A stretch of 64,000 nt of DNA from Hofstenia miamia (GCA_004352715.1 SCFE01000055.1:396676-460675), one strand, 5' to 3'; shown: positions 24,493-36,689, numbered from the stretch's first letter. Program-made: numbers and translations. The notes: generated by a model not told the origin, from the letters alone.

Positions 24493-26005
24493 GTGATGAC
24501 ATTAGAAATGTCGTTTGATTTTATGATGAATCCACATTCTGATTTTATTATGAAACTAGGTCAATCTAAGAAATGCTTTATTAAAATTCTAGTGATGACA
24601 TTGGAAGTGCCGTTTGATTTTATGATGAATCCACTTTCTGATTTAATTAAAAAACTAGGTTAATATAATCGGTATTTTATTACATTTCTTCATGTGATGA
24701 CATTGGAAGTGCCGTTTGATTTTATGATGAATCCACATTCTGATTTTATTATGAAACTAGGTCAATCTAAGAAATGCTTTATTAAAATTCTTGTGATGAC
24801 ATTGGAAGTGCCGTTTGATTTTATGATGAATCCACTTTCTGAGTTAATTATTAAACTATATTAATCTAAGAAATGCTTTAAAATTTTTGTGATGACATTG
24901 GAAGTGCCGTTTGATTTTATGATGAATCCACTTTCTGAGTTAATTATTAAACTATATTAATCTAAGAAATGCTTTAAAATTTTTGTGATGACATTGGAAG
25001 TGCCGTTTGATTTTATGATGAATCCACTTTCTGATTTAATTAATAAACTAGGTTAATATAATCGGTATTTTATTACATTTCTTCATGTGATGACATTGGA
25101 AGTGCCGTTTGATTTTATGATGAATTCACATTCTGATTTTATAATAAAACTAGGTTAATATAATCGGTATTTTATTACATTTCTTCATATGATGACATTG
25201 GAAGTGCCGTTTGATTTTATGATGAATCCACATTCTGATTTTATTATGAAACTAGGTCAATCTAAGAAATGCTTTATTAAAATTCTTGTGATGGCATTGG
25301 AAGTGCCGTTTGATTTTATGATGATCATATTAATGCAGAATTATCTATATATAAATTATACTTTTAATTTTATAAAATTTAATGACTAATTCAAATAAAT
25401 ACGCAATTTTTTTGTAAAACTTCAATATAAACATTTTAATATTAAATATAAGCTCACTATAGCTTCAAATCAATGTTGCATGAGACCTTCAAATATAAAT
25501 ATAGGAAATGTCAAAATACAATATTACTTTAATGTAGAAAATAAGTTTACATTTTTCCAACACAAATTCCATGGCACACAAGCACCATCCAGCCGCCTAC
25601 TCTAGGTCAATCTAAGAAATGCTTTATTAAAATTCTTGTGATGACATTGGAAGTGCCGTTTGATTTTATGATGAATCCACTTTCTGATTTAATTATTAAA
25701 CTAGGTTAATATAATCGATATTTTATTACATTTCTTCATGTGATGACATTGGAAGTGCCGTTTGATTTTATGATGAATCCACATTCTGATTTTATTATGA
25801 AACTAGGTCAATCTAAGAAATGCTTTACTAAAATTCTTGTGATGACATTGGAAGTGCCGTTTGATTTTATGATGAATCCACTTTCTGATGTTATAATAAA
25901 ACTAGGTTTATATAGTCGGTATTTTATTACATTTCTTCATGTGATGACATTGGAAGTGCCTTTTGATTTTATGATGAATCCACGAGCTAATTTCATTTTT
26001 AAACT
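24493..26005 (+). repeat. Satellite array of alternating 99/102-bp units
   Basis: About thirteen tandem units start with GTGATGACATTGGAAGTGCC, at 24493, 24592, 24694, 24793, 24889, 24985, 25087, 25189, 25288 (cut short), 25638, 25740, 25839 and 25941. Two classes differ in the last third. Class A (99 or 96 bp) ends around CAATCTAAGAAATGC. Class B (102 bp) ends around TATAATCGGTATTTTATT. A and B often alternate. The open frames through the array only mirror the repeat (99 and 102 are multiples of three) and are not taken as genes. A 280-bp unique insert at about 25324-25602 interrupts the array. Confidence 0.9.
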
Positions 26006-26094
26006 AGTCTGCTTAGAACTATTTTAATTTCCAATTTGGTTTACAGAGCTACATTCGAAATAAATTTCTAAGCTTCAGATAGGACACCCCTGCT

Positions 26095-26098
<4 letters not shown>

Positions 26099-26138
<40 letters not shown>
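26099..26138. repeat. (TA)n microsatellite
   Basis: About forty bases of alternating A and T. Comparable tracts lie at 46203-46236, 60717-60747, 62421-62453 and 63942-63972. Confidence 0.9.
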
Positions 26139-26140
<2 letters not shown>

Positions 26141-26418
26141 TATGAGGCAGAAACACATGTTAATAAGGAACTGAAATCTATCATATATCAAAGTTTACGT
26201 TTCTCTTATAATTTCGGAGTTATGTACAGAACTAATAATTACTGAAAATCTTAGTGGGGCCAAATATTTACAAATCCGTACAGAACGGACAAGTGTTGTA
26301 TTGCTTCTACACTGTTATATTACAATCACATATTTCAAAATGATTACTATCATTTTGGTGAAAATATATGGCAATATCTTGAAATTCCACAGTATATTAA
26401 AAAGCTATATTATAGACA

Positions 26419-26668
26419 GAGTTGGCAAATTGCGGTAACCCAGAAACTGGTTACTAGTAACTCATCAGTATTATTGGGGGATTTGCATTTCAAGTATGCA
26501 CCCTGTTAGTAGCTCATTTTTTGTATGACTGCAATATAATACATACAAAAAAGCGAAAATGCAATAGTTTTATTCACGACGTAGTCAGCCACTTCAAAAG
26601 AAGTTTTGCTATTAATCCCCGGTAACCTCAAATTAGTTATAGTATGTAGTAACCTTCCAACCCTAATT
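26419..26668. mobile_element. Short MITE with AGGGTTGG-type ends
   Basis: The left end reads AGAGTTGGCAAATTGCGGTAAC and the right end, read inward, AGGGTTGGAAGGTTACTAC. Between them are self-complementary GTTACTAGTAAC and GGTAACC elements. The length is about 250 bp and nothing is coded. The termini are of the style seen in hAT MITEs, which is a weak assignment. It lies directly upstream of the Tra2 5' exons. Confidence 0.4.
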
Positions 26669-26777
26669 ATAGTACAATTTCAAATTATATGACATAATTC
26701 ATTTTCCCATTAGTGTGGTAAATTCAGTACAACCTTGCTTTATTACCTTGTTTATAATATTTATTCATATTTTAGTA

Positions 26778-27074
26778 ATGTCTTCGTCTTCAAGGTCACG
26801 TAGCAGGTTGGCATACAGTTTTGATAATTTTATACAAGTATTTAATTAGATCACATCGTAGATATCGAAGTAGGTCAAGATCTAACCATAGCTCATATTC
26901 GCGATCTTATTCACCGAGGCGTGACAGAAGTCGCAGTAGAAGGTAAACTTTTTACATGATTTTTCAAATCTTTCTCTTAGTTATTCTTATAGTCGCAGGC
27001 GTATGTATGGTTATCGTAGAAGAGATTACAGTACTTCACCATTATCAAGAAGAAAGCGTCATCTTGGACGTCGG
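26778..27074 (+). CDS. tra2: Transformer-2 homologue, 5' part (RS1 domain exons)
   Basis: Three exons, 26778-26806, 26850-26942 and 26981-27074, are joined by introns of 43 and 38 nt with GT-AG ends. The ATG at 26778 gives MSSSSRSRSR, the second exon an SR/RS-rich block (SHRRYRSRSRSNHSSYSRSY), and the third ends YSTSPLSRRKRHLGRR. In Tra2 proteins the N-terminal RS domain ends in a closely similar SPMSxRRRHxGxR just before the NPDPxxCLGVFGLS start of the RRM. This part makes 72 residues and ends in phase 0 at a GTATGT donor. The matching RRM exon does not follow here. It is on the - strand at 45424-45612, also in phase 0. Tra2 is a nuclear RNA-binding splicing regulator that binds GAA-rich exonic enhancers. 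Confidence 0.85.
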
Positions 27075-27196
27075 GTATGTTTTTCGCAAGCACACAAATT
27101 CTTGTCCGTGTGTGATGTAATTAAAGTTAAAATATTTTCAGCTAGTTTGTAACAGATTTTTACGATTTTCCAATTATATAGAATTGAATTTATAAT

Positions 27197-27244
27197 ATTT
27201 AGCCGCTGAAGGCATACACAACAAAAAAATTAAAACAAGTCAAA
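27197..27244 (-). mobile_element. 48-bp fragment of LINE 3' UTR
   Basis: Matches the 3' untranslated end of the LINE at 38311 in antisense, including GCCGCTGAAGGCATACACAA. It is cut at both sides: the (ATT)n tail and the coding end are absent. It lies 120 bp after the last Tra2 exon on this strand. Confidence 0.7.
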
Positions 27245-28970
27245 TGGGTCAAACATATCATAAAGACCAAAAAAAATTTAGAAATTGAAACTTGAAGAGC
27301 CCTCAAATTCACACATTTACGCCTGATGTAAAAATCCACTATTGCAAACGAATATTACAAATTCTCAGAGAACGGCCAACACATGATTAGTATTAGTGTA
27401 GTATCATTCAGTTTATCAGCAATATCTGTTTATTTCCTTGTAAACTAGTAGAACTTTTTTATTTGAGGCTTGGGCTTTCCATCATCGACCATTTTGTATG
27501 CAAGTGTTGTGAAGTGATTTCGTTTTTACTGTGCGATTTCAATTCGATATCCTTCTTTTCGTTTACGAAATGACATGTGGCATTGAACTCATCACGATTA
27601 TTTGTGTCAAATAGCTCTATAGGATTACTAACTCTACCCTTTTGCAAGGTTCAATTCTCTTCTCCAAAATCCATTGCGTTGATTCTATTTTCTTATAGAT
27701 CCTGTCCGTGGAAATTATGCGTCTTTTGACAGATTGTTACCTGCTAACTTTTGCTTGGTATTTTATTCGTTTTATTGTAGTCGAACAAGTGTATCATCGA
27801 TTATGTTGTTCATATGCTGAAGAATGATATCCATTATCTGAATATCAAAGAATAAATGAAACGCATCATCTATATCTGCAATGTTACTTTTTATCCAAGA
27901 ACCAAACAACTAGTTATCATAAATATGATATCATATTTCCTCTGTCGACCACCGGATAAACGTTATTCTATATTGAAATTGATTCATTTAGTGTTTTTGT
28001 TCTTTTTGATGCCAAGAAATCCAACCACACTGTTTTCATCCGAGGAACTGTCAATACCTCGGCTGGTTTTCGCCGGCTGCTTACTAGGGCCACCATATGG
28101 CCCCTACTTGACACCATATTCATCATTTTCGTTATAATTATCTTCGTTGTCATTCCTCGAACCAATTATTTTTATCGACCATAACATCCTGAAAAGAACT
28201 ATCTTTGGTAGCTTTTGTTTTCGCCATTCTGCACCTGTTACTATCAAAACAAATATCTGGTAATTATTATCATTACTCAGTGGACATCGCATATATCAAC
28301 TTTGCATATAACGGGACGTAATATTGTCCATGTAATTTTAAAACCCACCTAACCCTAACCCTAACCACCCGCCTTTAAACTGCCCCATTAGTCCTCGATT
28401 TGTTGCAATTGTAGCACATTTGGTGGATTTGGAATTTGCCTGTATATGTATGGCAAGTTCCAAGATACTCTAATTATGCGCCTGTGGCATGCGCTGTATG
28501 GGCAATAGTAAGATCTGTACAAAAACATATTATCCATCATGGTGGCTGTCGATAAATTTCCAAGCCATAATTGTTGTACACCTCTTTGGTAATAGTCACT
28601 TTGGTCCCGTTAACAGCCTCTGTGTAAGCTTATATGCTTCTATTTTAAAAAGTTTGTTTGATTTGCCATACATATTATTTATTAAACCGGAGTATTAACT
28701 AGCAGCCCATTGTATTGGGTGCTACGTAGAATCTCTGTTGTTTATCTTTATAACGTTGAAAGGAATGGTAAAATTATTGATGCAAACAGAGTCATAAAAA
28801 TCACATGTTTTAGTTTTTTATGAACAAAGATGTAAAATTACGTTCTCTGCTTTGAATTTATAGCTGTATAGTCAAACTCCCTAAAACAATCAAAAATCGA
28901 AATTTTATTTTTTCATAAAAGTGTCACTTCTTTTTCAAAAGTCATTGTCATACTAAATTTTTAGAAGACG
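27245..28970 (-). other. Tract with a decayed, unidentified reading frame
   Basis: On the - strand, 28215 down to 28000 reads MAKTKATKDSSFQDVMVDKN, then an acidic stretch, a stop, and SRGIDSSSDENSVVGFLGIK. Further down (about 27865-27790) DDAFHLFFDIQIMDIILQHM is readable, and 27647-27459 is open for 62 codons. The acidic N-terminus followed by a 'F-LFFD...' segment is reminiscent of piggyBac-type transposases, but no catalytic motif is visible. I regard it as an unassigned dead element. A short telomere-like run lies at 28349-28366. Confidence 0.25.
28349..28366. repeat. Short interstitial telomere-like run
   Basis: CTAACCCTAACCCTAACC, about three units of the complement of TTAGGG, the common animal telomere repeat. 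It is too short to mark a chromosome fusion. Confidence 0.6.
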
Positions 28971-29466
28971 TACCCGTGTGTAAGTCGCATCCCTAGATAA
29001 ACCGCACCCCGAGTTTGGGAGATTTTTAAGAAAAAAAGTTTTTGAGAAATATAAAAATTAACAAGCACTGAATCAACGAAACATATTATTCAGATATTTT
29101 TTACAACTTTGAAGAAAAGAAACCTGCATTTCCGCGATTTATAACCTATCTTAATACAATAAGTAAAACTAAACCTATAGATCTTGTAAATGATGGTGAT
29201 CTAAATTGCTCTTGATATTGGCCTGCATATTATTTCTAAACTAACAATACGTTCTAATACTTTAATATTGTGATATTTTTAATAAATTGTTTGTCTTTTA
29301 AACAAGGATATTGCTTTACTTTAATGTATATTAAAGCAAGATCTCGTACTTTAGTTTACAATATATGTGCAATATAGGTGTCTTCGTGAGATATTTCTGT
29401 AGATAAGCCGCAACCCCGCTTTGGGAGCAGTTTTTCGTGGAAAAGGGTGCGGCTTATACACGGGTA
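28971..29466. mobile_element. MITE with CCCGTGTATAAGCCGCACCC termini
   Basis: The left end reads TACCCGTGTGTAAGTCGCAT and the right end, read inward, TACCCGTGTATAAGCCGCAC. Subterminal GCACCCCGAGTTTGGGAG and its counterpart also pair. The interior of about 496 bp is non-coding. Termini of this sort recur in many animal genomes. I do not assign the superfamily. Confidence 0.6.
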
Positions 29467-29714
29467 AATACGGTATTCAGATTTATTGCGATTTTTAGGA
29501 CACGTTTTCTTAAAAATAAATCACATGTTCCTGAAAATGAATCAATGACGATAACATATATAAATATACTTTAATAGTGGTAGCATTTATACAGGGTGTT
29601 CAATAATAACCGTTACAAAGTTTTTAGCTCATATTTTAATAGAAAAATGAAAATTTGTAATTACATTAATAGAAATGTATAAAGTAATAATATGTCAACG
29701 AAAATATCCAATAT

Positions 29715-30869
29715 TTATTCAATATAACCGCCATTGGCATCCACAACTTTCTGCAAACGTTTGGAGAATGCTTCACATGAGTCACGAATAACTTTTTGGG
29801 GTATTTTATCCCATTCCTTCCTCAATTTCTTTTTCAAAGCGTCCAAACTGGTGTGGTGTGTAGCTGAGACTTTGTTCTCCAAGATTGACCAGATTGCAAA
29901 GTCCAGCGGGTTCAAATCTGGAGATGATGGAGGCCATTCTTCCTTCGATATGAAAGCAGGCACATTCTCTGCTAGCCATTCCTGTGTCTTTTTGGCTCCA
30001 TGAGCAGGAGCAGTCTTGCTTTTTGAAGTGTTTTCGCGCCCAAGGCAACAATGCTGACTCAAGAATGGACGTGCGATAATTTTCTTGGTTCAACTTGGCT
30101 CCTTCATCCACGAAAAGGAGGGGACTTTTTCCATCAGCCGTTACAGCGGCCCAAACCATGACAGACTTGGCACCTTGCCTCCGAGTGACCACCCGATCCT
30201 TGACCTCACCCATACGNNNNNNNNNNNNNNNNNNNNNNNNNNNNNNNNNNNNNNNNNNNNNNNNNNNNNNNNNNNNNNNNNNNNNNNNNNNNNNNNNNNN
30301 NNNNNNNNNNNNNNNNNNNNNNNNNNNNNNNNNNNNNNNNNNNNNNNNNNNNNNNNNNNNNNNNNNNNNNNNNNNNNNNNNNNNNNNNNNNNNNNNNNNN
30401 NNNNNNNNNNNNNNNNNNNNNNNNNNNNNNNNNNNNNNNNNNNNNNNNNNNNNNNNNNNNNNNNNNNNNNNNNNNNNNNNNNNNNNNNNNNNNNNNNNNN
30501 NNNNNNNNNNNNNNNNNNNNNNNNNNNNNNNNNNNNNNNNNNNNNNNNNNNNNNNNNNNNNNNNNNNNNNNNNNNNNNNNNNNNNNNNNNNNNNNNNNNN
30601 NNNNNNNNNNNNNNNNNNNNNNNNNNNNNNNNNNNNNTCCTTAGCTTCACCTTGTTTGATTTTAACAGTTTTTTGGTTCTGGCAGAACGAGGCCGACCTT
30701 GACCAGGTTCATTAACAATGTCACCAGTTGATACGAACCGTTTAAGTGTTCGCCAGACCAACATTCTGTTGATCCTTAAGGTCTTTGCTATGTCAGGTGC
30801 TGTCTTCCCAGATTTGAATAGCTCTACAATGGCGGCTCTTTTCTGTAAATCTTGCGGCATATTTATCAA
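29715..30869 (-). pseudogene. maT-type mariner transposase with 2-nt deletion
   Basis: The protein starts at 30869 with MINMPQDLQKRAAIVELFK, an N-terminal helix-turn-helix region including GKTAPDIAKTLRINRMLVWR, followed by a GRPRSART-type linker. After the gap it resumes at GAKSVMVWAAVTADGKSPL, a DDE-domain segment. At about 30013-30016 the frame breaks: the expected QDGAPAH reads as if two bases were lost after QD. It then continues in another frame with PPSSPDLNPLDFAIW and stops at 29715. The D of QD and the D of NPLD are 37 residues apart after allowing for the deletion. The first catalytic residue falls in the gap. It would bind the TIRs and move the element, but this copy is inactive unless the deletion is a sequence error. 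Confidence 0.8.
30217..30637. other. Assembly gap, 421 N
   Basis: A run of N inside the mariner-type transposase. Confidence 0.95.
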
Positions 30870-31179
30870 AACTTAAGTTTAGGTACTATCATAGATTTAT
30901 GCACCTGGAAATCATAGAAAATGTCTAAAATCTGATAAATATTTGAAAAATAAAACTTTTGTAACAGTAAATATTGAACACCCTGTAGACACACAAATAA
31001 AGATAAATATTATAAACGCTCTTTAATTGACTGCTGGATTTCTTTTGTTACTTTTTGGCTTAATTGAAATTGGCAAGCCCTGCTGATCAAAGCCGTAGGG
31101 GTAATCTTGGCAGATGATTCAGAAAATGGAAATTTGCCGTTATCTTCTGTTGCAGGCACTTATACTTTTTTGCTGGACC

Positions 31180-32179
31180 NNNNNNNNNNNNNNNNNNNNN
31201 NNNNNNNNNNNNNNNNNNNNNNNNNNNNNNNNNNNNNNNNNNNNNNNNNNNNNNNNNNNNNNNNNNNNNNNNNNNNNNNNNNNNNNNNNNNNNNNNNNNN
31301 NNNNNNNNNNNNNNNNNNNNNNNNNNNNNNNNNNNNNNNNNNNNNNNNNNNNNNNNNNNNNNNNNNNNNNNNNNNNNNNNNNNNNNNNNNNNNNNNNNNN
31401 NNNNNNNNNNNNNNNNNNNNNNNNNNNNNNNNNNNNNNNNNNNNNNNNNNNNNNNNNNNNNNNNNNNNNNNNNNNNNNNNNNNNNNNNNNNNNNNNNNNN
31501 NNNNNNNNNNNNNNNNNNNNNNNNNNNNNNNNNNNNNNNNNNNNNNNNNNNNNNNNNNNNNNNNNNNNNNNNNNNNNNNNNNNNNNNNNNNNNNNNNNNN
31601 NNNNNNNNNNNNNNNNNNNNNNNNNNNNNNNNNNNNNNNNNNNNNNNNNNNNNNNNNNNNNNNNNNNNNNNNNNNNNNNNNNNNNNNNNNNNNNNNNNNN
31701 NNNNNNNNNNNNNNNNNNNNNNNNNNNNNNNNNNNNNNNNNNNNNNNNNNNNNNNNNNNNNNNNNNNNNNNNNNNNNNNNNNNNNNNNNNNNNNNNNNNN
31801 NNNNNNNNNNNNNNNNNNNNNNNNNNNNNNNNNNNNNNNNNNNNNNNNNNNNNNNNNNNNNNNNNNNNNNNNNNNNNNNNNNNNNNNNNNNNNNNNNNNN
31901 NNNNNNNNNNNNNNNNNNNNNNNNNNNNNNNNNNNNNNNNNNNNNNNNNNNNNNNNNNNNNNNNNNNNNNNNNNNNNNNNNNNNNNNNNNNNNNNNNNNN
32001 NNNNNNNNNNNNNNNNNNNNNNNNNNNNNNNNNNNNNNNNNNNNNNNNNNNNNNNNNNNNNNNNNNNNNNNNNNNNNNNNNNNNNNNNNNNNNNNNNNNN
32101 NNNNNNNNNNNNNNNNNNNNNNNNNNNNNNNNNNNNNNNNNNNNNNNNNNNNNNNNNNNNNNNNNNNNNNNNNNNNNNN
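31180..32179. other. Scaffold gap, exactly 1000 N
   Basis: A round-number gap of unknown true length. With the 1000-N gap at 47387 it bounds a block of about 15.2 kb whose orientation is questionable (see the Tra2 finding). Confidence 0.95.
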
Positions 32180-32587
32180 GTAAAATTATTTTAAATACTC
32201 ATTGGGTTTATAACCTGCCGTGGCAAAATATTTATCCTGAACTAAGTGTGTCCTGTGCGTTTTGGTAATTCAATTAAAATTTCGATGTTTACATTTTTTG
32301 TATTTTATCGTATTCTTGACCGCAGGATGTACTCTTATTGGTTATTTAGTTTTTAAACCTTGTTGTCACGACATGTGGAATCGGGGCTAGAAAATATCCG
32401 ATTTTTTACTTAAGTATCAGAGGGCAAGATTTATAATCAACAATTTTGTTTTTTGAAAATTTAATTGAGTAAAGTTTAAGAAATCCAAGTGAAATCCATT
32501 TTAAATATGGAGCTATAATGGTTGTATTTGTAAGAATAGAATGTCAATGGTGCAATATAGGTTTGGTCAATACCATCAGTAAGAACN

Positions 32588-32950
32588 CTGGCAACTACAG
32601 ATTATTTAATAGTTAGCTGAGAGATAATAATGAAAATGAGAAGTAGGTTGTTCTTTTTTGATTGAGATAGAAATTAAACAAGTGAGACAGATAGGGCAGC
32701 ACCAGTCAATAGGTTAAGCACTTTTCTTCTGGAAGTCCCACTTCGGCTGGAAGCCACAGGAATTGGTCATCTTGGTTGTTACCTAAAGTAGTTTCGTTAC
32801 TTGGATGAATTACCAATGTTACATCTATTAATGCTAATAAGTTCTACTCTAACCTGTTTCTTGGAATCGTGGCTGTAATGAACACTAACTAAACCTTCTG
32901 CAGAGTCAATTGAGTTTCTAGCTAAGTCTTACCAGCCACCAATTCTACAA
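32588..32950 (+). repeat. R1 repeat, partial third copy
   Basis: Closely matches 19189-19547 (the second half of R1 unit 1), from CTGGCAACTACAG to CAATTCTACAA. It starts immediately after a single N at 32587, so its true left edge may be an assembly join. Confidence 0.8.
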
Positions 32951-35900
32951 TACAAGTGTAGTATTGATTAGGCTCCTCATAGTGAAAATATTATATCAGA
33001 TTTATATGAAGAAAACTGGTAAATAAATTAAACAACAACACACCATAACTACTATGAGTAAATAACAGACAGGTTATGTACAATAACCTTTCAAACTACA
33101 ATTATCAAAAACACTGCATAATTTAATGTAGCATCATCCAAATTAACTAAGTATTTAAAACAAAAATTGCAGAGTTTACACAAAACCAAATTTATTAATA
33201 AAATAAATTAAATATTGTAAATTACTAAGTCCATAAAGGTTGAATTGAGTTAATTATTGTGATTTTCATATCACCAAATGGTACCCCATATATATTCCTG
33301 ATATGTCAAAGTATATCAACACCAAAGTTGGCATTGATCATATTTACAATTACCAATAACTGCTACAAAAAAGCCCTGGTAAAAATGAGATAAGTGCATG
33401 ATTTTAAAAACAATATTTAGCATAATAATGTAGACTATAATGTATATATAAATTCACAATTATTAGTGCAGATTTCTAAAATGAATCAGGTAAATATAAA
33501 AATATGGAGTAAAATTTTTTTTTAGTAATCAAAAGTAGATTACTTGTGAAGGAGGAAAAGTTAATCAAGATAAATTACATATAAAAATTAATTATTAAGA
33601 GCACAGATTGTCCAGGCTTTTCTCAAAGTTCCTTTCTTGAAAGTGTGACATAGTCACCTTTTAGGTGATTCAGTTGCAACACACAAACCTGATTTCAATT
33701 GAACTTTTAAATTGAAACTAATCTGGATAATTTTAATATCATCAAGTGGTGATATGAATTCAAATCTCTTTCAGGGCATAACTAGTCTCAGCTTGTCCTG
33801 GAAATTTGGCCAAAATGGTTACAGATTAACTATTTTATAAATGTAAAGGCCATTAAATGAAAATAAAGCACAATAGTTTTGGGGTTGCATCATAATGTCA
33901 GATTGCAAATCAATAACTTTGAATAAAATTTAATTTATAATGTTTTATTTTATTGGCTATACATTGCAATAGTTCTTACTAGATGACCTTTCACTTCTAA
34001 AAACTGCATTTTCATTAGATGAAAATTCCAATCTTGATTGATATTTTTCTAATTTTTGCACTGTTTTTTGTTTCAGTGACTATGGATAGTGAATTTAAAG
34101 GTAATAGATTTTTTACAATACTGTCAAATGCATCTTTATTTGCAATTGAGCCTGAATATTTCTGATTTTTAATCCAAGATTTTCAATTGAGTTTTGCAAA
34201 ACCATTTGAGCTCAAGTTCTTAATATTCTGAGTAGTGAAATATCTGCTTAGAAGCTGGTTTCTAATAAGATAATTTGTAACATCAAATTTTCAAAACTGT
34301 GCATGCACTAAGTGTTGTTTTCTATTATTTTAGTGTAAGTACCAATCAACATTTAAGAAATTTTAATGAAAATATTTTTATGTATTTAATAATAAAGTAG
34401 GTTGTCTTATGACTTGGAATTCAATGAATCCATTAAATCTAAGAATTTTTCAATATATTCAATTTCAGAATTTTTAAAACTCAAATTTATATGCTTCACA
34501 AAATTCAATCATCATTAATTGAGCTCAAATTCAATTGAATATTCCCCTGAAAATCCTGCAAAATAATTATTTTTTTTATTGAAAAACTCAAATAATAAAA
34601 TCTCTTTGAATAAAACTTCAACTTGATAAGTAAAATTTTGAACTTGGACTGAGTAACTCAAACTTGGCACAAAAACCCTGTTCGAGTTTGAATTTTTATG
34701 ATTAACACTGCTCAAAACGTCTAAATTTCTGTCAAAGCCTTCATTTAGTCCATATGCAGAAATTCTATATTTTAAGTAAATATTTCTTTATTAAATTTTT
34801 TATAAGTTTTTTAAGTAAAGCGTGGTATAAATAAATTTTATTTATTATTTATTTAAAATACATACATATTTTCATGTTGATTTGTTCTAAAGGGCGTCAT
34901 ACATTGTCTACATGGAAATTTAAAAGTAGTGGTAAAATACGTTATCGATTTGCAATACATTATTATATCTTGTAATATTTCAGTGTGTTTAATGAATTGA
35001 ACTCGTCCTCCTAAAATATTTTTGATTCTTTCTTAGTATCATTTTGTGTAATGCTAACATTTATTTATTTGCAATATTTCTTAATGTCAATAGAAATCTA
35101 TAAAACTGATATGCATAGCCTTTACAATTTTGTTATTTTGTTTTTAGATGATTTGAATGATTTATTACTATTAAGAAGCATTTTTTTAATTATTTTCGAT
35201 TTGCTGTGCTTAAAGGTTCGTTATTACTACTTACGTTTGCCGGAAGTCAATGCTCCTAGAATTGAGATATTTTTTAACATAGTTTGACTATTACGAGTGT
35301 AGCAACATTTTATTATTTTCATGTGATTGTTTTTAGTTTAATCATTTTGTTTGGATATTATTTTGTAAATTTAATTTTGTTAAAATTGAATTCTCACCAC
35401 TATTTCTATTTCATATATAAATCCAGAATTCTTCCAATAATTTTAGAGAAATTTGTTGGCCTTCACTACAGTACTTTATTGTATGTTCGGCGTTCTTATA
35501 ATATCATAAACATCTGATATAATACGTGTCAATGATATATAGGATATATCTGGTTCTTTTGTTTGTGTCTTTTTCTCTTTGACTGGATCCAGCACAAGTT
35601 TTAACTCCCGGCATTTTGTCAGAGAACTGATCTGACATTATGCTTTAAATTATCAATGCGCGATAGCATTTTCTGCTATTATGAAGATTTAATCATTTAC
35701 ATTTTCTGATAGCTCTGAACATAAGATTTTTTTTCATTTGAAGAAGTCACCCATTGATGTATAATCAATTTCGATTTTTCCAAGTGTAATTTTGAAACGA
35801 TAACACTTAAAATTTAAGACGTACCTGTTCGCAATCATTTTCTGGCTACGCTACCTGTAGCCAAAAGCTATTCATAGAATAGAAAAGAATTAACATTAAT

Positions 35901-36689
35901 ATGACTAATTTAAAGTATAAAACATAATTAAATCGGGTACTCGCGTTCTAAAGTGTGCCAAATATTTTCAAATTCGCGGTTTCAGAGAGTTTGGACATAT
36001 CAGGATAATCATTTGTTGACCCGCTCATAATGTATATCTTAGCAGTTTTCATTTCCTTAATGTCGAGATTACATTGTTAGTACCCATTATTAATATTTGT
36101 AATAATTGTAATTTGAATCAAATAAAATAGCTAGCTAAATTTTTCGGTACCGTTAAAATAATTTCTAAAATCTGTAATGACCTCCCTATAGTTAATTTCT
36201 CTCCATAGTTAAGTTAATTTATTAGTTTCGTAACACAAATTAACTCTCTGAATTTAAAGTTTTCTAAAATTGCGCCATCCAATTAATTTATTGTGTGCTA
36301 CATACAATCAATACGCATATTACGAATGACGCTATAATTAAAAACGATTTTGTTGTGCAGTTCAAATCCTAAAGCAAAATCACGTTTATTTCACACAGCA
36401 TTACACGTTATTAGTGATTCAATATTTTCGCAGGCAAGCCCTTTTGGAGCACATATCTCTCTAAACATCCCAACTCTTTTGGAACCTCTCTAAAGTTAAC
36501 ATAGTTACATTATTTGTTCGATCTCTTGAACTTAGCTATGGACAGTGCCGACTGAAAACGCTTTGTCTTGTGAACAGTTCATTGAAAAAAAAATAAAATC
36601 CTGGCAAATATTGAATAATTCAAAACCTATTCGATTATAATATATTATAACTGTCTGATAAATTTTAATTTCATTGTTATTTAAGGTTT
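32951..36689. other. AT-rich intergenic DNA upstream of the zinc-finger gene
   Basis: No gene is recognised. The part from about 32960 to 34680 appears to have no CG dinucleotide. CG returns by 34680-36690. Two adjoining open frames (35051-35287 and 35284-35517) are rich in F, I, L and Y through AT composition alone and carry no motif. The zinc-finger gene's promoter or upstream exons may be in the last kilobase, but nothing definite is seen. Confidence 0.45.

Larger units (their letters stand above)
29592..30985 (-). mobile_element. Mariner-superfamily transposon, DD37D (maT-type)
   Basis: The terminal repeats are CAGGGTGTTCAATAATAACC on the left and, read inward from the right, CAGGGTGTTCAATATTTACT. 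Both then continue into GTTACAAA-type sequence. Both ends are flanked by TA. The 1394-bp element contains one transposase reading frame on the - strand and a 421-N gap. Spacing of the last two catalytic residues points to the DD37D (maT) group. Confidence 0.85.

Noticed and set aside
24472-26027. Open frames encoding repeats of VMTLEVPFDFMMNP
   Set aside because: They mirror the tandem DNA array, whose unit lengths are multiples of three. The repeat is conserved equally at all codon positions, and units of class B bring stops.
28349-28366. Telomere or chromosome fusion point
   Set aside because: Only about three units of the telomere repeat, with no degenerate flanking array.
30085-32268. 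Long open frames across the N gaps near 30-32 kb and 47-49 kb
   Set aside because: They are open only because N cannot form stops. The true signals beside the gaps are transposase and LINE pieces.
35051-35517. Two adjoining 77-78 codon frames
   Set aside because: F/I/L/Y-rich translation of AT-rich DNA, with no motif, no splice context and no repeat evidence.
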